NCBI GenBank assembly: GCA_019279435.1
Contig: JAAALK010000284.1
Location: 20,576,390-20,640,389, forward strand
Direction: 5' to 3'
From: Zizania palustris
Lineage: Eukaryota > Streptophyta > Magnoliopsida > Poales > Poaceae
DNA: 64,000 nucleotides
Under the pieces are notes generated by a model, which was not told the DNA's origin, made no database searches, and saw only the letters and a program-made list of their open reading frames with translations. The translations under genes and the position numbers were made by a program. Each line of letters opens with the position of its first letter. Position 1 is the stretch's first letter. This document shows positions 34,172-46,640 of the stretch, one piece after another.

Positions 34172-35533
34172 TTAAGCGCTTTGCCACACACTTGGGAAGT
34201 ACTTTTTCAAATATCTACCATTCAAAGCCCTTCGAAATCGTTCTCCTTGTAAAGACTCTAAGACATATGTATTGCCTGGAGCGATTTTGACTACCTTAAA
34301 AGGCCCTTCCTAACTAGGCGACCATTTACCAAATTTCGAACTCTTAGTACCTAATGGCAAAATTGTCTTCCACACTAGGTCATTGATCTAAAACGATTTT
34401 GCTTTGATCTTCTTGTTGTATGCTCTAGCTACTCTTCTTTTATCTTTCTCTATTGCCTCTAGAGCCTTCAACCTCTTATCGGTCACTCCTTCTAAATTAT
34501 CCTTTAGAAGTGTCTCATATTCATCGACCGATAAGCCATCTTGCTTGAGAAACCTAAGCGAGCCAAGATCCACCTCTACCGGTAGAACGTCCTCTTGTCC
34601 ATATACCAACTCATATGGAGTGACTTTAGTGGCACCGTGCTTTGCAACTCTACTAGCTCATAAAGTTTCGAAAAGCACCTCATGCCACCTCTTTGGAAAC
34701 TCTTCAATCTTCTTCTTGATTAATTTAATCACAGTTTTGTTACTAGACTCGGCCTGCCCATTGGCCTGAGCATAATATGGGGAAGAGTTTACCAATTTGA
34801 TCCCATAGTATTCGGCAAAGTCTCTCACTTCTTTAGCAACAAACGAAGTACCTTAGTCTGTAGTGAGAGTTTGGGGAATGCCGAATCTATGTATAATGTG
34901 TTTCAAGATGAAATCAATTACCTCATTGTGAGTGATGTTCTTGAGTGGCACGGGCTCGGTCCACTTGGTGAAGTAATCTGTTGCCATAAACACGAACTGA
35001 TGCCCTTTTGAAGATGGAGGATGAATTTGATCGATGAAGTCTAAACTCCAACCTCGGAATGGCCATGGTTTGACAATAGGATTAAGCATCGACGCAGGTT
35101 CTAGCTGAATATTGCCAAACTTTTGACAAGCTTCACACCCTCTATAGTATCTAAAACAGTCCTCAGTCATAGTCGGCCAATAAAAACCCGCCCTTTTGAG
35201 CATCCAACTCATTTTTGGGGCCAACTGGTGGGTACCGCAAAGCCCTTCATGGACTTCTCCTACAGCAAATCTAGCCTGATCGGATTCCAAACACTTCAAA
35301 AGTACTCCATCGATAGTTCGGCGATACAACACATCGTCAAGCAAAACAAATTTGAACGCTTGTCGCCGAACCTTCCGATCAACCCTTTGACTCGGATTTC
35401 TTAAATATTGGACGATTGGGATCCTCCAATCGTCCTTGCTGATCAAAGTAGCAGTGGACAAATTCCCCCTAGAATTGGCCTCCATGTTTTCCATTTGGAC
35501 CTGCCCCCGAGTGCTAAACAATCCAGGCAACAA
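34172..35533 (-). pseudogene. Element B integrase
   Basis: On the minus strand an HHCC zinc-binding segment (HEGLCGTHQLAPK, then CEACQ) is followed by the catalytic core start (WSLDFID, then FMATDYFTKW). The core is interrupted by a stop near 34857. The C-terminal part GKWSPS, EGPFKV and RYLKKYFPSVWQSA ends with a TAA at 34172-34174. One TAG in this part replaces an expected Trp. Stops and frame breaks rule out activity. It would insert the cDNA into the host genome. Confidence 0.8.
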
Positions 35534-36300
35534 TTGTTTGGACCGGCCATGTTGGCTCGGTTCAACCAGCTATTGCCAGACGCCTGGCACAGGTCGGTCT
35601 GACCATCCTGACATGGTCGGCCGGACCGAGAATGCAAGGGCGGTCTGACCGTGCTTACAAAGTCGGTCAGACCGACATCAGTACTCTCGGGAGCTACATA
35701 ATCTTCAAGCATCGGCTTTTCCTCGTGCGCAGAATTTACCTTTCCTAATTTGATAGCCTGATGCTTGTTGAGCCAAGTCATTTGCAAGTGAGTTGGCCTC
35801 TCTAGATACATGAGTAATCTCAAAATCATTAAAGGTAGCAATTAAGTCTAAACACTTATCCAAGTAGCTATTTAGTAGACCGTTAAAACATTGAGCAAGC
35901 TTGGCTACTTGTTGCACAACTAATAAAGAATCACCATATGCACGAACATATTTTACACCCATGGAGTTTAACAACTCAAGACCTAGCAATAGGGCTTCAT
36001 ATTCGGCTTGATTATTAGTTGAATGAAATTCTAACGGGCCGAGGTTTCAAAGTACATACCACTTGGTGATACAAGCACCACTCCAACATCTCGGCCATTT
36101 TTGCAAGCCGAACCATCAAAATAAAGTTTCCATGGTAATACTTCAATCAAAGCGACTTCATCGCCCCAATTGACATCTACATGGTGATCTACTATAAAAT
36201 TAGCAATGACTTGGCCTTTCATAGCTTTCAACGGTTCATAAGCCAAATCGTATTCAATCAATGCATACGCCCACTTGCCGATTCTACCACTTAGAATCGG
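35440..36300 (-). pseudogene. Element B second (archaeal-type) RNase H
   Basis: The segment WKLYFDGSACKNGRDVG, then NQAEYEALLLGLEL, AYGDSLLVVQQV and SREANSLANDLA is the second RNase H typical of Tat elements. All acidic active-site positions are visible (D, E, D). A stop breaks it near 36030. Downstream, at 35.58-35.69 kb, the coding region contains several GGTCNGACC palindromes like those of the LTR, in what should be the link to the integrase. Confidence 0.75.
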
Positions 36301-37785
36301 TTTCTACAACATGTATTTTACGACATTCGTTTGGCAAGTGACAACACATGTGCTAGGGAGAAGATAGTGATGCAATCTAGTACATGCATAATAAAGCAAT
36401 AAACACAAACACTCCACAAACACGTATCTTTTCTCAGCATCCAGAAATCGACGACTCAAGAAGGTGATGATGTACTCCTTTCCTTCAATGTCCTAGGTCA
36501 ACAGGGCTCCAATCACATTCTTCTCCATGGCGCTATAAAGCCTAAACGGGATCCCGGCCTTTGGCGCCCTCACTACCGGTGGCGTCGATAAACACTCTTT
36601 GATTCTCTCAAAGGCGTGTTGCTGACTTGGCCCCCAAGTGAACTCGTCTTCATTCTTTAGCCGGAGTATCGGGACAAAAGCATCAATTTTGCCAGACAAG
36701 TTAGATATAAAGCGTCGTAAATAATTAACCTTGCCTAGCAGTTTTTGCACATCTTTCTTACATGTCGGTGCTAAACATCCTCTAATTTTATCAAGCCTCT
36801 TAGGATCGATCTCAATGCCTCTTTCATGGATCATGAATCCTAAGAACTTGCCTACCGACACACCAAAAGCACACTTGAGTGGGTTCATTTTTAAGCCATA
36901 CTAGCACATTCTGTCGAAGGCGACTCTCAAATCGGCTAGATGGTTCCCCATGGCATCCTATTTGACCACAACATCATCTATATAAACCTCTAACATAACT
37001 CCTAGCTATTCATGAAAGATTAAGTTCATGGCGCGTTGATATGTGGCGCCAGCATTCTTTAAACCAAACGTCATTACTACCCACTCAAACAAGCCGACAA
37101 AACCGGGGTAGCGAAAGGCTGTTCTAAAACCGTCCTCTTCGGCCATAAAGATTTGATTATAACCAACGTTGCCATCAAGAAAACTCAGTACCTTGTGTCC
37201 CGAGGCATCGTTGATCAACATGTCGGCTATTGGCATGGGATACTTGTCTTTCAGGGTGGCCTTGTTCAAATCCCTAAAGTCGACGCAGATGTGGATCTTG
37301 CCACTCTCCTTCTTTTCGATAGGCACAATGTTAGCGACCCATTCTGCGTACCTACATGGCCTAATGAAACCTGCCGCTAATAGACGTTCAACTCCCTCTT
37401 TAACTCGGTCATAAATGGCCAAATTGAAGCAGCGTGGTGGATGTTTATAAGGCTTAAACATGGGTTTGATGGGGAGCCGATGCTCAACGAGCTCTCGGCT
37501 TAGCCCGAGCATCTCGTTGTAGTCCCATGCGAAGCAATCAACATATGATCGAAGCAATTTTATTACTTTGGCCTTTACATCGTCATTCAAATTCTGATTT
37601 ACAAATGTCGGCCTTGAAACACTACCATCCCCTATGTCTACTTGTTCCAAAGGGTTGGCCGATGAGAATCCTTGACCTAGTTTTTCTATTTCGCTAAAAT
37701 CTTCAATGGCTTCGGCAATGCAATCTTGAGAAGACCGACAGTGCTCTACACGAGACTTTAGCCAATTAAGATTAGCACTAGACAT
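36301..37785 (-). pseudogene. Element B reverse transcriptase and first RNase H
   Basis: The RT begins around 37785 and shows AGFIRPCRYAEWVANIV, CVDFRDLNKATLKDKYPMP and FGLKNAGATYQRAMN. The catalytic YIDD lies near 36970-36983, just after a stop. Thumb and connection motifs follow (NPLKCAFGV, GIEIDPKRLDKI, LLGKVNYLRRFISN). The first RNase H is degenerate. At least four stops break the frame. It is clearly a gypsy RT with a Tat-like second RNase H downstream. Confidence 0.85.
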
Positions 37786-38001
37786 TCTACTATCTTAGAC
37801 ACAACCGAGCCACATCGATTGGCTTTACAGAAATAGGAACGAACCTACCCTCTGATACGCTTACAAAATCGTAATCCGAGAGGTCTCGCCCCAATAAATA
37901 CTCTATCTCATCATGGGCGGCGTTACTGGATGCATTGGCCAAGCTAACATGGGTCGATGAGTCTGCGTGTACTATCTTGACTTCGTCGCCATCCCATTAT
38001 A

Positions 38002-38343
38002 TCAGGTGTTTGCGTGGATCCAATCACGCCCAAGTAATACATTATAATTACCTTGCACGTTGACGACGAAGAAAGCGGTGGGTAGCGTCTTGTTCCCTAC
38101 TGTTAGTTCCAGGGAAAGCACTCCTTTGGCTTCCGTCGTGTCGCCGTTGAAGCTGTTGAGGGTGACATTGGTCTTCTTTAGGTCATCGTCATCTTTGTTG
38201 GCCTTCCTTAGAAAGGAGTACGGCATTAGGTTCACGGTGGCGCCGCCATGGACGAGCATCCTCAAGATAGGCTTCCCGTCGATGTGCCCCCTTATGTAGA
38301 GAGGTCTCAGGTGATGGCTCGTGTCTCCGGGCTTCTTAAACAC
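38002..38343 (-). pseudogene. Element B protease, catalytic Asp lost
   Basis: The domain runs from LRPLYIRGHIDGKPI through LVHGGATVNLMPYSF to VLLGRDWIHAN. The active-site motif is HGG where DGG is expected, so the catalytic Asp has become His. A retains Asp at the same place. Confidence 0.75.
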
Positions 38344-39166
38344 GGCGTCCCGCGGGCCAAGGTCTAGTTGTGCGACCCCGGCATCCTCCTACAGTGGAGT
38401 GAACTCGAAAGGTAACATGACGACACCGATGTCCATCGACTGAGTAGCGGGCCCCTCAGAGATGGGAGTGTAGTCGTTGTCGAGCAAGTCGTCATCGTCG
38501 AAGCTAACAACGGGGGCCGAGTCATCAACCATGACCGGCCTAGGTCTCCAGAATTTCTTCACCACTGGCCGAGGATGGATTTCCTCAAAAAATGTGTCTC
38601 ATGCCTCCTCGGCCTTCTCTTCTCGTATCTCTTGTGCCCGCAAGCGCTGCAACCTTCTCTTTTGTGACTTGGACATCCCCGAGGGCGCCCATGATAGCTG
38701 AGGATGGGTGCTAGGTGCCACGGTCTTGCTTCTAGCATTTTTGGCCGAAGGGAACTTGTCCGTATCGGCCTCGAATATCTTGCACTTGCCATGAGAGATC
38801 CCCTGCTCCTGGTCGGTCGGACCCACCAAAGCGGGCCGATCGGACCGGCCTGTGTTGAAAACCACTGTAAGGCCGGTCGAACTGGCTAGAGTAGGCCGGT
38901 CAGACTGGGCTTTGGCCGGGGCTCCGGTTGGGCTAGGAGATGTGTCTTCGCGTCGTCGCGCTAGGGCACCCTTCGGGATTGGGACCTCCTGGGATCCCAC
39001 CCTGATGACTATAATATCCAGGGCGTCTTCACGTCCATCCCTTCCGGTGCCATCTTGCGGGACCCGGTTCTAAGGTACTACGGACAAGCGGTGAATAATA
39101 TTCTCATCCTGCACTGGCCCCCAAACCTGCCACTTGGAAACACTAGAAGGAATGTGAGTGTTAGTA
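38344..39166 (-). pseudogene. Element B gag-protease linker, left of D
   Basis: A 133-residue open stretch includes GMSKSQKRRLQRLRAQE, a basic helix often seen before the protease in Tat elements, and several GGTCNGACC palindromes at 38.81-38.92 kb. The frame continues on the far side of D at 53.34 kb. Confidence 0.6.
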
Positions 39167-39171
39167 GCTGG
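39167..39171. other. Target site duplication of element D (left)
   Basis: GCTGG occurs here and at 53335-53339. Confidence 0.9.
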
Positions 39172-42100
39172 TGTAACACCCCAAATTTTCAGAGAAATAA
39201 AACCACCATTTAATATATTTTTCTGGAAATCATTTATTTTGAAATTCCTTTAATGCCCTTCTAAGATTAATTGAACTAGAACCTAGATAAAACATCCAAA
39301 CCAGGGGCTAGAAAATTTTGTATGTGATCCCAAGGCCAAGATATATTTTTGAGAATTTTTACAAATTTTTATCACCCTTGGAAGTAGCCCAAATATTTTA
39401 AACCAATTTCAGTAATTAAATTTATTTAGAAAAGAATTGTAACAGTAACGGGCCCTTTTCCCCCATTCTCCCTCCACCGGCCGGCCCAGCCCGCTCCCCT
39501 CCCCGCGCCCGTTCTGACAGGCAGACCCCACTCATCAGCGACCCCCTCTCCCATCGCGCGTGCGCCCAACAACCCGACCCCACCTATCGACGCCAACCCC
39601 CTCTCGGCCGAGCCCAACCCCACCCATCAGTCCCGCCCATTGCCGCGCTCGTGCCCGCTGACTGCCTTGGCCCACCTGTCGGACCCGTCGTCCACTTCGC
39701 GCCAACCCCCCTAACTTCACCGGCCACCGATCCCGCCTCGGATCCGCCTCTGCCGGCACCCTCGCGTTAATTTGTCAACGCCATTAACACCCCCGCGACG
39801 CGCTGACTGTTTCCCCCCATTAACCCACGTGCAATCACCCCGCTGTCGCTCGCATGCATGGTAAGAGCTCACCGGCGTTACTCTCGGCCTCCCCCGATTG
39901 CGCCCCCTTTGCCCCCGCCAGTGTCTCTATTTAAACCCTACACCTCCGCCGTGTCTAGCCCGCACACCCATTCATGCTTAGACTAAACAGAATGCCCGAG
40001 ACGCTCCCTTAAATGCCACTCTGCCACCTTCGCTCCAGCCACCGCTCGCCGTCACCGGAGTCCCTCTCCGTCCTCGACGACCGCACCTCCATGACCGCCG
40101 ACACATCCCCAACCTCGGCCACCTCTCCGTCGCCGACGAACCCCACCAGAACGCCATCGCCGATGAGGAACCCAAACACCTCTACCGTCTACGCTCGTCG
40201 CCGGCCACGCTCCGTCGACCTCGGACCCCCGCAACGGTACCCCCTTGTTCCCCTAGTCATCCTCTTTCCATTTCTAGGCATAGCTAGGATCGTCGTCACT
40301 CGCCGTGGCCTTTGGCCCACTCGCCATCGCCGGAGAAGATGAGCGGCATGGGTAGAGTACCCATGCTGTGTCGGATTCAATCGTGACTATGCGATCTGGA
40401 TCTGACGGTGGCAGTTAAATCGTTCACGCGGTTTAATCAGATCTGTTGGATCTCGATGAAGCATTATGTTCTAATCTCGTGCATCCATTAGTCTTTAAAT
40501 CCCGCATCGAATCCGGGTCATCCATCGTGTACCGGTTCGACATTTTAATCCTGGCCGTCCACAATGACTTAGCACCCCCGCCTCGCCCGTGGCCACCCGA
40601 TCGCGATCTGACGATGGATCTTGATCCGGCGCACGCGCACAGTGCACGGGTTCACGATGAACCCGGTTCACTGTGGACCGACGCCTGTATTTGGATTTAA
40701 ATTAATTTCTAGAAATAGTTTTAAACTTATAAAATTTATATCTTGCGCATTTTAACTCCAAAAATTACCATTTCAATTCCAGAAAATTCATAATTTTATT
40801 CTCTACATGTTAATGCAATAAAAACAGTAGGTTTATATTGAGTATTTTATTTTTATTTAATGACATATTCAAATGCACTTTAGGATAAACTACAAATTGG
40901 TCCATTTCAACTTTAGAAAAATTTATCTTTCAATCTCTTCATACTAGAATGATTGAAACAATGGGTTTATTCTGAACTTTCTCTTTTAGATTAATTGGAA
41001 GTTATAATACACTAATTTACCATTTTATTCCTTTTAGAAAGGCCTTTATTCCATTAAAGTTAGTTTAAAAATATCCATGAAATAAATTTCAGAAACTTAA
41101 CAACTTTATTTTCCTTGGTTCAAACAAATCAAAACCTATATGCTTATTGTGTGATTTTGGAATGTTTATTGAATGTTATGTTTATTACTTTTGTCGAGAA
41201 GACTACGACACCGCTGAGGAGCCGGAATACTTTCTCGAAGTTCCTCCCTCTCCTTTCGCTGAGCAAGGCAAGTCACCAAACCAATCTTTTGAGCATGTTG
41301 AACCCATGTTTTACTAAACTATCGCTAAAACACATAGTATATGCATGCATTAGTCAAATGAAAGCCTTATAATATATTTATTAGGATCCCCCGACCTTGA
41401 TGTGCAACCCAAGCCATGCTATCTATCCTAAACTCCGTGTCACCATATTACTAGTACTATTAGCTAGTGTCAAATGTATCGACACGATTGCTATAGGATT
41501 AAAAATGAGTCATAGCGATTGGAATCTACTATATGATCCCCGTTATCCTTATATCTGGATTTCTGTTGGTGATCGAGTTATGGTTATGAGTGTATGCATG
41601 GTGGGTTCTGGGTGCAAGCTAGGGCATTGGTCGGTAGCACCCGGGGCACTATATGGACCGGTTTATGGGATCCGTTGCAATACACTTCCGTACTAACCAC
41701 AAGTCTAGTGGGTAAGTCCTAACTAAGGTATGGGATGTTCCAAACCGAGGCCACCACTTGGAGATGGGTCAAGCAGCACCTGCGGGTGTCTTGTACCGAC
41801 GTGGCGCAAAAGGGGGTGCGACGTTAGCCGGGATGCGGCCCGGCGCGCCGGTGAAACCTAGAGCGGGTGGTTATCGCTTGGAGCATTTCATGCTGAGGTT
41901 TTGGCATGAGTTCCCGTGGTATGGGTCATCTCGTTACACTTTGGTGTATGGGATGAGTGCGTGCCTTGTGGGTACAGTAGTACACCTCTGATCAGAGTCA
42001 TAAATCTTTTCGAAAAGCCGAGCCCACGGTCAAGGGCGGGTTGCGTGACATCCCTCAGTTAGTTTACCTTTAAATGAATGTGCATGATGGTTTGACATGT

Positions 42101-42573
42101 AAGGACTGTTGTGCGAGGAGGGAAAACGTACTCCTCGAGTTAGATGGTATTATGATGCGCATGTTTATTATTCCGCATGATTAAATTTGACTACACTAAA
42201 TGCAACAACTGAAAAATGTACTTTTTCGCCTTTTTAGCCATTATCCTTCCTTTGTTATTATCTTGCATTACTATTGTATTTGCGGTGGCTTATTGAGTAC
42301 GTTTGTACTCATACCCATTGGACACACAATTCAGAGGATGCCTACTATGAGGATGGTCTGGAGTAGCGACCTAGTCAAGAAGAAAGATCCTGAAGAGGGC
42401 GTTCGTCATGCAGTTTATTTTTATTGTTTATTTTAATTTTACTCTTATGTAATAATGTGGTCTGCGTACCACGGTTGATTGCTCGTATGTACGTGTCGCA
42501 TGATGAACCTCTTGTATTATTTTTTTCCTTGGAAATTAAATAATGTTCCGATTTGATAAATCGGGGCGTCACA
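39172..42573 (+). repeat. 5' LTR of element D (3402 bp)
   Basis: It starts TGTAACACCCC and ends GGGGCGTCACA. A TATA-like CTATTTAAAC at 39928-39937 lies in the GC-rich zone. Positions 41016-42573 match 51779-53334. Open frames inside it have no recognised domain. Confidence 0.9.
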
Positions 42574-42576
42574 AGA

Positions 42577-42590
42577 TGGTATTAGAGCCG
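42577..42590 (+). other. Primer binding site of element D
   Basis: TGGTATTAGAGCCG lies three bases after the LTR, one change away from the Met-tRNA complement over its first 13 bases. The next bases (ACTTGACTGTAGGAAGCC) equal those of C. Confidence 0.85.
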
Positions 42591-42712
42591 ACTTGACTGT
42601 AGGAAGCCAAACGGACCAGCCTAGTAATTAGTTGGATGAAAACTATTTTACGAAAACCTACTTTATAACTTTGTTCCTCTCCTCACTTTCCTTCAACTTG
42701 TTGTTTTTGTAG

Positions 42713-43489
42713 ATGCCGGTCTACCAAGTACACAGCTTCTGCTGCCACTTCGAGGGCTTCATCAGGGAGCTCCGTATGATGGTCACCTTCCTTGGGTTCC
42801 TCTTCGAGCCTGAGTTCCATGGGGTGTACATGGAAGAGTTTGCATCACCCTGCGACGTCTCCCTTACCATCCAAGAATCTAGCGAGCACCTGTCGTTCTT
42901 CACGGCAGCACTTGGGTGCCCAACCTTCGATGTCGTGTGCCAACGCGTCGCCCTCCAAGCCCTCATGGAGATGAGGATGATCTATGATGATCGTCTTCAG
43001 AATATGTCCTTCCGACTCGTGTCGAAGATCACTCCCGGTGCCCACCGTAACATCTACATCGGAGTTCACTCCGATTGTGATCCGGTCATGGCCCGGCAGA
43101 CGCACCTTCTTCAGGCCATGAATGATCTCCATACCGAGGCCGTGCTTGACGCCGAGGAGCACCATGAGGCGGTAGAGTTCCTTCGCCAGGAGACAAAGAA
43201 CTTGCTCCAGCAAAACGGCGAGCTGCAGCGTAAGATTATACAACTGCAGAAGGACATAGCGGAGATGGTCCCCCTCATCCCGAGGAGGAAGAAGCCCATC
43301 CGCGAGCCCGCCCCTCGCCCCAAGAGGATCTCGCCACACCCCACGGCCTCCAGACCGTCCAGCTCCAGCGCTCCTGCCCCACGCCCCGCCATCATCTCCA
43401 ACCCCATCATCGAGAATTTTCTCGAGCCCACCGTCCCTCAGAACCCTCGTGGTTCCGAGAGCATGGAGACCGCCTTCGATGGCGAGTAG
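42713..43489 (+). CDS. Element D upstream ORF (orf0-like), intact, 258 aa
   Basis: An uninterrupted frame starts with MPVYQVHSFCCHFEG about 120 bases after the primer site. The N-terminal 120 residues have a globular pattern with FIRELRMMVTFLGF and ALQALMEMRMIYDDR. A helical stretch at about 130-190 (HEAVEFLRQETKNLLQQNG) suggests a coiled coil. A basic Pro/Arg segment (RRKKPIREPAPRPKRIS) could be a nuclear targeting or nucleic-acid-binding patch. It is homologous to the C protein at 28025-28837. No family name is known to me. It is open although gag and pol of the same element carry at least seven stops. Confidence 0.75.
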   Translation: MPVYQVHSFCCHFEGFIRELRMMVTFLGFLFEPEFHGVYMEEFASPCDVSLTIQESSEHLSFFTAALGCPTFDVVCQRVALQALMEMRMIYDDRLQNMSFRLVSKITPGAHRNIYIGVHSDCDPVMARQTHLLQAMNDLHTEAVLDAEEHHEAVEFLRQETKNLLQQNGELQRKIIQLQKDIAEMVPLIPRRKKPIREPAPRPKRISPHPTASRPSSSSAPAPRPAIISNPIIENFLEPTVPQNPRGSESMETAFDGE

Positions 43490-43699
43490 ACGATAGCCAG
43501 CGTTGATTGATGTATGAATAAATTTTTGAATGTGGTGCTACCTACAACAACTTGTGTTGTGGGTAGGATAAAATAAGAACTTTGATGTAATAAACATTTT
43601 ATGCCACCTATATATATGTATGGGCCCCTCTGGGCCATTTTCTCGGTAAAGCTTACTTTAAGTTTTCTCTTGTGACTAAAAATTTTGTATGTTCAGAAG

Positions 43700-44870
43700 A
43701 TGGCCGATAACCAGAACACCGGGTCCAACAACGGAGAAAGGGCAAGCAACGATTTGCCCGGAAGCGTTGTGCCCAACTGTGGCGCGACGGGCCAACGACA
43801 GACCGGGCCACCATCCGCCAACCACCCCACCTTGGCGGAAATTATGGCTAATCAGAACCAGCTGATTACCGCCCTCCTCACCCATGTGCAGCACCAACAG
43901 GCACAGTTGGACCAGCTGTAGAATATGGAACCCGCCCCTCATGCACCAGCCCCCGCATCCGAACCTCAACTCTTGGAGTTCTTACGCGTGCGAACCCCGA
44001 TCTTCTCCAGCACCACGAACCCCATGGAGGCCAGAGATTGGCTCCACACCATCGGGAAGAAGTTGGACCTCCTCCCCTACACCGACCGGGAGAGAGTGGC
44101 GTTCGCCACTCATCAGCTCTAGGGTCCCGCCATAGAATGGTGGGACAACTACCGTGAGTCCCAACCAGAGGACCACGTGGTTACCTGGGCGGAGTTCATC
44201 ATCGCCTTTCGCACCGCCCATGTTCTTGCCGGAGTCATCGTGGTGAAACAGCAGGAGTTCCGCGACCTGCAACAAGGCAGCCGGACTATCATGGAGTATC
44301 TCCATGAGTTCAACCGCCTGGCCTGCTACGCGCCAGAAGAGGTGCGAACCGACGCCCTCCGCCAGGCTAAGTTCCTCTGGGGACTTAAGGATGAGCTGTC
44401 CATCCAGCTCGTCACCACCGACTACGCCGACTTTCAACGGTTGCTGAATAAATCACTCATCCAAGAGACTGAGCAAAATAAGTTTGACCTCAAGAAGAGG
44501 AAGATGATTGCGTTCAAGCATCATTAGGCGAACCCTCAGAGGCCCCACTTTGTCCCTCCACCACCAGTGCCCGCCTATCATCCTCGACCCATCTACAGGC
44601 CGCCTCACGCCGCTGGTGGATCCAACGTCGGGCATCCCCGCCCCGCTCCACCAGCTCTGTCCGCTCAACCGACGCCCACCACCAAGGCCCCGATCATGAG
44701 GGACCGCCAAGGGAAGCCGGTCGTCTGCTTCAACTGCCAGAAGGAAGGGCACTACGCGCATCAGTGTCCTCACCCCAAGCAGCCTCAGGGCGCAGCACCC
44801 AACCAGGCGGTTCGTGCCCGCGTCAACCACATCAGCGCGAAGGAAGCTCAGGAAGCTCCTAAAGTCGTAC
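43700..44870 (+). pseudogene. Element D gag with three amber stops
   Basis: The ATG of MADNQNTG opens the frame. The capsid core reads FSSTTNPMEARDWLHTIGKK, GPAIEWWDNY and EFRDLQQGSRTIMEYLHEFN, the retrotransposon gag domain. The zinc knuckle CFNCQKEGHYAHQC (44726-44767) is intact. In-frame TAG codons stand at 43919, 44120 and 44525, each plausibly a former CAG. Otherwise the frame is continuous into the protease. It forms the capsid and binds RNA in active relatives. Confidence 0.85.
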
Positions 44871-45330
44871 TCGGTATGTTTACCTCCAATTCCATACCAG
44901 CTATAATACTATTTGACTCTAGAGCAACACACTCTTTCATCTTGGAGGACTTTGTGAAAACCAATAACTTGGAAGTGCTCCCTCTACCAGCCCCCATGAT
45001 GATTGCCACCCCAGGCAATAAAACCTTAGCCCACTTGTTCAGCCCTAAGGTAAAAATAGAGATTCAAGGAATATTATTCCGGGCCGAGCCAGTCCTCATT
45101 AAGTGTACCGGACTCGACCTCATCCTAGGGATGGATTGGTTGATGAAGCACAAGGGAGTGATCGACTGTGCCAGCAAGTCCATAACTGTGACCAACCCCG
45201 AAGGCGAAGCCGTCACTTTTCAGATGACCAACCACAAACCTCATGAGGTGTCTCTCCACTCACTAGCCCTAGAGGAAGTGCCCGTAGTCAAGGAGTACAT
45301 GGTCGTATTCCCAGAGGACCTACCAGGGAT
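44871..45330 (+). pseudogene. Element D protease, active-site motif altered
   Basis: The same frame continues. The active site reads FDSRATHSF (from 44912) where FDSGATHSF is usual; the Gly to Arg change is a G to A in a CAG/CTG context. The flap and the LDLILGMDWL segment (about 45115) are preserved. The mutation should impair catalysis. Confidence 0.8.
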
Positions 45331-46280
45331 GCCTCCCAAGCGGGACATCAAATTCAGAATCGAGCTTGTCCCCGGGACCACTCCAATCTCCAAGCGCCCA
45401 TACCGGATGGCCACCAATGAACTAGCCGAAGTCAAGAGCAACATCGAAGACCTGGAACAAAAAGGGTACATCCGACCGAGTACCTCACCCTGGGGTGCAC
45501 CGGTCATCTTCGCCATGAAGAAGGACAAGACTAAAAGGATGTGCGTGGACTATAGGGCCCTAAACGACGTAACCATCAAGAACAAGTACCCATTGCCTCG
45601 GATCGATGACCTGTTCGATTAGCTGAAAGGATCCTCAGTGTTTTCCAAGATCGACCTCAAGTCAGGGTATCACCAATTGATGATTAGGGAAGAAGACATC
45701 CCCAAGACCCGCCTTCACCTCCCGCTATGGACTCTACAAGTATATTGTGATGTCGTTCGGACTCACGAATGCCCCGACCTTTTTCATGAACATGATGAAC
45801 AATGTATTCATGGAGTTATTGGATAAGTTCATCGTGGTATTCATCGACGATATCCTCGTCTACTCCAAGACCAAGGAAGAACATGAAACTCACCTATGTC
45901 TGACCCTCGGAAAGCTAAGGGAACAGCAATTGTACGCCAAATATAGCAAGTGTGAGTTTTGGTCGTCTGAGGTGAAGTTCCTCGGCCATGTCATATCTGC
46001 CGGAGGAATAGCTGTGGACCCAACCACCGTGGAAGCTGTGACCAACTGGCTACAACCCACAAACGTGACCGAGATCCGAAGTTTTCTCGGATTGGCCGGA
46101 TACTACCGCCGGTTCATCGAGAACTTTTCAAAGATAGACAAGCCTATGACCAGGCTGTTGCAGAAGGAAGTAAAGTTTGAATGGACCCTAGATTGTGAAG
46201 AATGCTTCTATACCCTTAAGAAGAAGCTCATGTCAGCCCCAATCCTGACTTTGCTAGACATCCGGAAGGACTTCCACGTC
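45331..46280 (+). pseudogene. Element D reverse transcriptase
   Basis: Recognisable motifs are GYIRPSTSPWGAPV, CVDYRALNDVTIKNKYPLPR, DLKSGYHQL, MSFGLTNAPTFFM and the catalytic FIDD (45840-45851). FLGHVISAGGI and SFLGLAGYYRRFI follow. A TAG at 45620 replaces the expected Gln of DDLFDQL. A one-base insertion near 45708 shifts the frame. Otherwise the domain is complete and clearly of chromovirus type. Confidence 0.9.
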
Positions 46281-46640
46281 TAATGTGATGCCTCTCACCA
46301 AGGGTTGGGATGTGTCTTGATGCAAGATGGGAAGGTGATATCTTACGCCTCTCATCAGCTAAGACCACATGAGCTGAATTACCCGACCCACGACCTAGAA
46401 CTGGCACCAGTGGTTCATTCCTTGAAGATATGGAGGCATTACCTTGTGGGGAATCGGTGCGAGGTCTTCACCGACAACAAGAGCCTCAAGTATATTTTCA
46501 CCCAACCGAACCTGAACCTCAGGCAGAGGAGATGGTTGGAATTGATCAAGGATTATGACTTGGGCATCCATTACCATCCAGGCAAGGCCAATGTGGTGGT
46601 AGACGCCCTCAGTCGAAAAGGGTACTGCAATGCTATCATG
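46281..46640 (+). pseudogene. Element D RNase H
   Basis: A TAA (46281-46283) falls just before CDASHQGLGCVLMQDG, where a Tyr codon is expected. The acidic residues are present in CDAS, YPTHDLEL and FTDNKSL, and the domain ends in NVVVDALSRK. Apart from the stop it looks complete. Confidence 0.85.

Noticed and set aside
42845..43431. Minus-strand frames of 106 and 164 codons opposite the D upstream ORF
   Set aside because: They are shadow frames; the plus-strand frame has a homologue in C and the right distance from the primer site.
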